In this document: positions 44,680 to 46,687 of the stretch, piece by piece | Position numbering within the stretch: position 1 is the stretch's first letter | Layout of the letters: every line of letters begins with the position of its first letter | Assembly (NCBI RefSeq): GCF_010645065.1 | Contig: NZ_JAADZW010000026.1 | Coordinates: forward strand, 1-46,687 | Direction: 5' to 3' | DNA from: Flavobacterium fluviatile | GTDB lineage: Bacteria; Bacteroidota; Bacteroidia; Flavobacteriales; Flavobacteriaceae | Length of the DNA stretch: 46,687 nucleotides | Program-made: the position numbers and the translations under genes | Notes under the pieces: generated by a model | Database searches by the model: none | Seen by the model: the letters and a program-made list of their open reading frames with translations, nothing else | Told to the model about the DNA's origin: nothing

Positions 44680-45729
44680 TTATCCAAATAAATTTCCACC
44701 ATCCTGCCTTGCCCTTAAATGAGCCTGAGCCAATCGGGATCTTTTTCCTTCAGGACTTAAATCAAGGTGTGAAGTCCCGTCTTCATAAGTAAAATCGAAA
44801 CCTAATTCTTTGGTTACTATTTTAAGATCGTCAATGTGCAGTTTTGTTGCAAACTCTTCGCCAGTGTGTGGACAAACAGCCATTCCTTTCTTCCTTCCTT
44901 CTTTATTATAGATATGAGCACCAATTTGTGCGGGACGCTGAATAATGTGAAAAAACTTCCCGAACGGAATCCAGATCAAAAACATAATTACCGTGACAGC
45001 ATGAAGAACCGCCAAAAAGTCAAAAGCAAAACCCTTCATAAACTGATACGAATAGGTCAGTCCCAATCCCGTAACTGAAATAGCAATCAATAAAATAAGC
45101 GGCAGTAAATCTCCCTCAAAAGTCTGGGTAGCAATTAATCCGGGATTCGTCAATCGTCTTCTTAAATAATACACGGAACCAAAAATCACGAGATAAGAAG
45201 ACCAGTTCAAAGCATGAAAAGTCAGGAATGCCATGATAGAATCCAGTTCGAAATCCATCACTTTGAAACCAAAAAAATGAGCTTCATAAACCGAAATAGA
45301 ATTAGGAGCCATTGTAAAGTGAATCCATCCAAACGTAAGCGGAATAGTAATTAGAAAAGCAGACGTACAGCCTATTGCAATCATAAAATGCGCCATCCAG
45401 CGGTATTTTCCTCTTGGATAAATAAACTTCTGAAAAGCTATATTTTCAATAGTTTCTTTGGATGCAAACCAAAAATGAGAGAATACTTTTCCGGTGAATA
45501 AAAAAGTAATCCCTCTTTTAAAATAGATCCACGTTGGAGGTCTTTGCAGCCATACAGTATAGCGATACACAATACCGAAAAAAGCAAAAACAGTCCCGAA
45601 AAGATAGGTAATCAGTGCAGCATCAAAATTCTGCAGTTTCCTTGAACCATAAAAAACCAATACGATCATTAGTATTGAAAGTAATGTGGCAATGAGTAAT
45701 GCTTTAGTATTAAAAGTCCTGTTTTTCAT
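44680..45729 (-). CDS. Multi-helix membrane subunit, NarI-like
   Basis: The 349-residue protein has about six membrane helices (near 10-30, 37-56, 115-135, 160-185, 205-225 and 235-260) and a cytosolic C-terminal domain of about 80 residues. His residues within helices (FLTFHALNW; FLAVLHAVTVIMFLIWIP; FGKFFHII) resemble the heme-b ligands of NarI, the quinol-oxidising subunit of nitrate reductase. The C-terminal part holds CPHTGEEF. It is the first gene of the operon and precedes the catalytic gene by 24 bp. Automated tools sometimes label such proteins as transporters, but no carrier motif is seen. Confidence 0.75.
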   Translation of the reverse strand: MKNRTFNTKALLIATLLSILMIVLVFYGSRKLQNFDAALITYLFGTVFAFFGIVYRYTVWLQRPPTWIYFKRGITFLFTGKVFSHFWFASKETIENIAFQKFIYPRGKYRWMAHFMIAIGCTSAFLITIPLTFGWIHFTMAPNSISVYEAHFFGFKVMDFELDSIMAFLTFHALNWSSYLVIFGSVYYLRRRLTNPGLIATQTFEGDLLPLILLIAISVTGLGLTYSYQFMKGFAFDFLAVLHAVTVIMFLIWIPFGKFFHIIQRPAQIGAHIYNKEGRKKGMAVCPHTGEEFATKLHIDDLKIVTKELGFDFTYEDGTSHLDLSPEGKRSRLAQAHLRARQDGGNLFG

Positions 45730-46108
45730 CCTTGATCATATTAAATACATACTTATATTTATATTTTCTATTTTTAAGTAAAAAAGAAAGATTTCTTCGG
45801 GAGTAAAAGTAAATAAAGAAAAACTAAGTAAAAATACCTAAGTATGTTTTTCAAACACAATAATGCTTAAAAATGTGATAATGTTACTAATTTAGAATAT
45901 TTAAAAACAAAAAGCTACTTCCTAAAATAGGTTTATACTTATTTAAATACGTAGTTTATTCTGGACTGGGAAAGATCACCCATGAATTTATATTTAATAC
46001 GAACCTTTTTTTCTATATTTTTTGTTAAACAATTACAATTCTGACTATCAGATTAAACCTATTGAATCCTCTAAAGTCTAATTGCAATAACCAATAAAAA
46101 AACAACTC
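45730..46108. other. Divergent AT-rich intergenic region
   Basis: The 379-bp region separates the molybdoenzyme operon and the Spy-like gene. Near 45833-45850 there is a near-palindrome ATACCTAAGTAT, and a related CATACTTA word appears near 45747, so it may hold a regulator site. No exact TAnnTTTG with a good -33 was found. Confidence 0.35.
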
Positions 46109-46564
46109 ATGAAAAAATTATTTATTGCGGCTTTACTATTCGTTGGAATAGCAAGTTTCGCACAAGATGGAGATGGCGGTGAAATGGATCAGAGACCAGC
46201 CCGTGAACAAAGAGAAAGAATGACTCCGGAACAGCGTAATGAAAAACAACTTAAAAAATTAACCTCTGACCTGACTTTAGATGCAAAACAGCAGGAACAA
46301 GTAAAGCAGTTAATTGCTGAAAGAAGTGCAAAAGCAGAAAAATTAAAAGAAGCCAGAAAAGAGCAAAGAGAAAAAGGCACCAAACTAACCGCTGAACAGA
46401 GAGAAGCTTTCAAAAAAGAAATGACAGCAGAAGCAGATGCAAACGATGCTAAAATGAAAGGAATTCTAACTGCCGAGCAATACACCAAATGGAAAAAAAT
46501 CCAGGAGGAAAACAAAGATAAGGCAAAGGACAAAATGAGAGAATACAGAAAAAATAACGATTAA
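46109..46564 (+). CDS. Secreted Spy/CpxP-like helical protein
   Basis: The 151-residue protein has a signal peptide (cut near residue 19, FAQ). The mature part is highly charged and rich in Lys, Glu, Gln and Arg, with LTxxQ-like words (RMTPEQRNEKQLKKL, DAKQQEQVKQL, KLTAEQREAFKKEM, ILTAEQYTKWKKI). Such proteins are periplasmic chaperones or stress sensors. It is the second protein of this kind in the window, after the one at 34437-34907, but it is soluble and far from any sigma gene. It ends in a strong terminator. Confidence 0.85.
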   Translation: MKKLFIAALLFVGIASFAQDGDGGEMDQRPAREQRERMTPEQRNEKQLKKLTSDLTLDAKQQEQVKQLIAERSAKAEKLKEARKEQREKGTKLTAEQREAFKKEMTAEADANDAKMKGILTAEQYTKWKKIQEENKDKAKDKMREYRKNND

Positions 46565-46577
46565 ATCTAATCCAATA

Positions 46578-46602
46578 AAAAAGAGGCTGAACGCCTCTTT
46601 TT
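46578..46602 (+). terminator. Terminator of the Spy-like gene
   Basis: AAAAAGAGGC and GCCTCTTTTT are perfect arms around a TGAAC loop, with a T tail, 14 nt after the stop. Confidence 0.9.
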
Positions 46603-46610
46603 ATTTAAAA

Positions 46611-46687
46611 TGACACTATCCCAAAAAGTGTGTAAGTTGAAAAGTTTAGGCTTCGGTTTTTATAATCGGAGCCTTTTTTCAAATATA
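46611..46687. other. Right-edge sequence, possible insertion-sequence end
   Basis: The stretch TGACACTATCCCAAAAAGTG followed by TGTAAGTTG looks like the terminal inverted repeat of IS256-type elements known to me from the Bacteroidota. It is followed by a second hairpin (GGCTTCGG with CGGAGCC, 46650-46673) and T6. The window ends before any transposase, so this is weak. Confidence 0.25.

Overview
The window looks like a chromosomal piece of a Flavobacterium-like member of the Bacteroidota. It is AT-rich and has little sign of Shine-Dalgarno sites. Many genes carry the Bacteroidota -7 element TAnnTTTG about 25-50 nt before the start. It also holds a SusC/SusD pair, several TonB-dependent receptors, large secreted repeat proteins and family-typical lysS, lipB and rnhB genes. 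No tRNA, rRNA, CRISPR array or complete insertion sequence was seen.

Left part (1-14.9 kb). The minus strand is filled from the left edge to 8018 by the N-terminal 2,672 codons of a giant secreted adhesin-like protein. It has a signal peptide, about a dozen Ig/PKD-like units with an AGPDQ-type motif, then about ten DUF11-type units. The last six are almost identical 390-bp DNA repeats that run off the edge. Divergent from it is a plus-strand signalling and polysaccharide cluster: a soluble GAF hybrid kinase with receiver and HPt domains, a single-domain response regulator, a membrane-anchored HEAT-repeat protein, and a processive family-2 glycosyltransferase that overlaps the HEAT gene. A DUF763 protein and a 60-residue acidic protein follow.

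Middle part (14.9-30.5 kb). This is mostly minus-strand metabolic and outer-membrane genes: a PLP enzyme with CBS domains, a putative porin, a SusD/SusC pair, ribonuclease HII (plus strand), a TonB-dependent receptor, two Crp/Fnr regulators with C-terminal helix-turn-helix, a secreted NTF2-like protein, a short-chain dehydrogenase and lipB.

Right part (30.6-46.7 kb). A seven-gene minus-strand cluster reads, in transcription order, ECF sigma factor, anti-sigma-like protein, CpxP/Spy-like sensor, YHYH lipoprotein, MORN/YwqK lipoprotein, SCO copper-chaperone-like lipoprotein and arylsulfotransferase-like lipoprotein. It looks like an envelope-stress or metal module without an assigned role. After it come a broken gene pair, a structured intergenic element, lysS, an orphan antitoxin with only the first codons of its toxin, a lipoprotein and a D-2-hydroxyacid dehydrogenase. 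A five-gene molybdoenzyme operon follows: NarI-like membrane subunit, bis-MGD catalytic subunit, four-cluster ferredoxin, Tat-type Rieske protein and a small membrane protein. A secreted Spy-like protein and a terminator come last, and the final 77 bases may begin a mobile element.

The best candidates for something undescribed are the sigma/YHYH/SCO/sulfotransferase-like cluster, the kinase-to-glycosyltransferase cluster that lacks a DNA-binding output, and the Rieske-containing molybdoenzyme complex.
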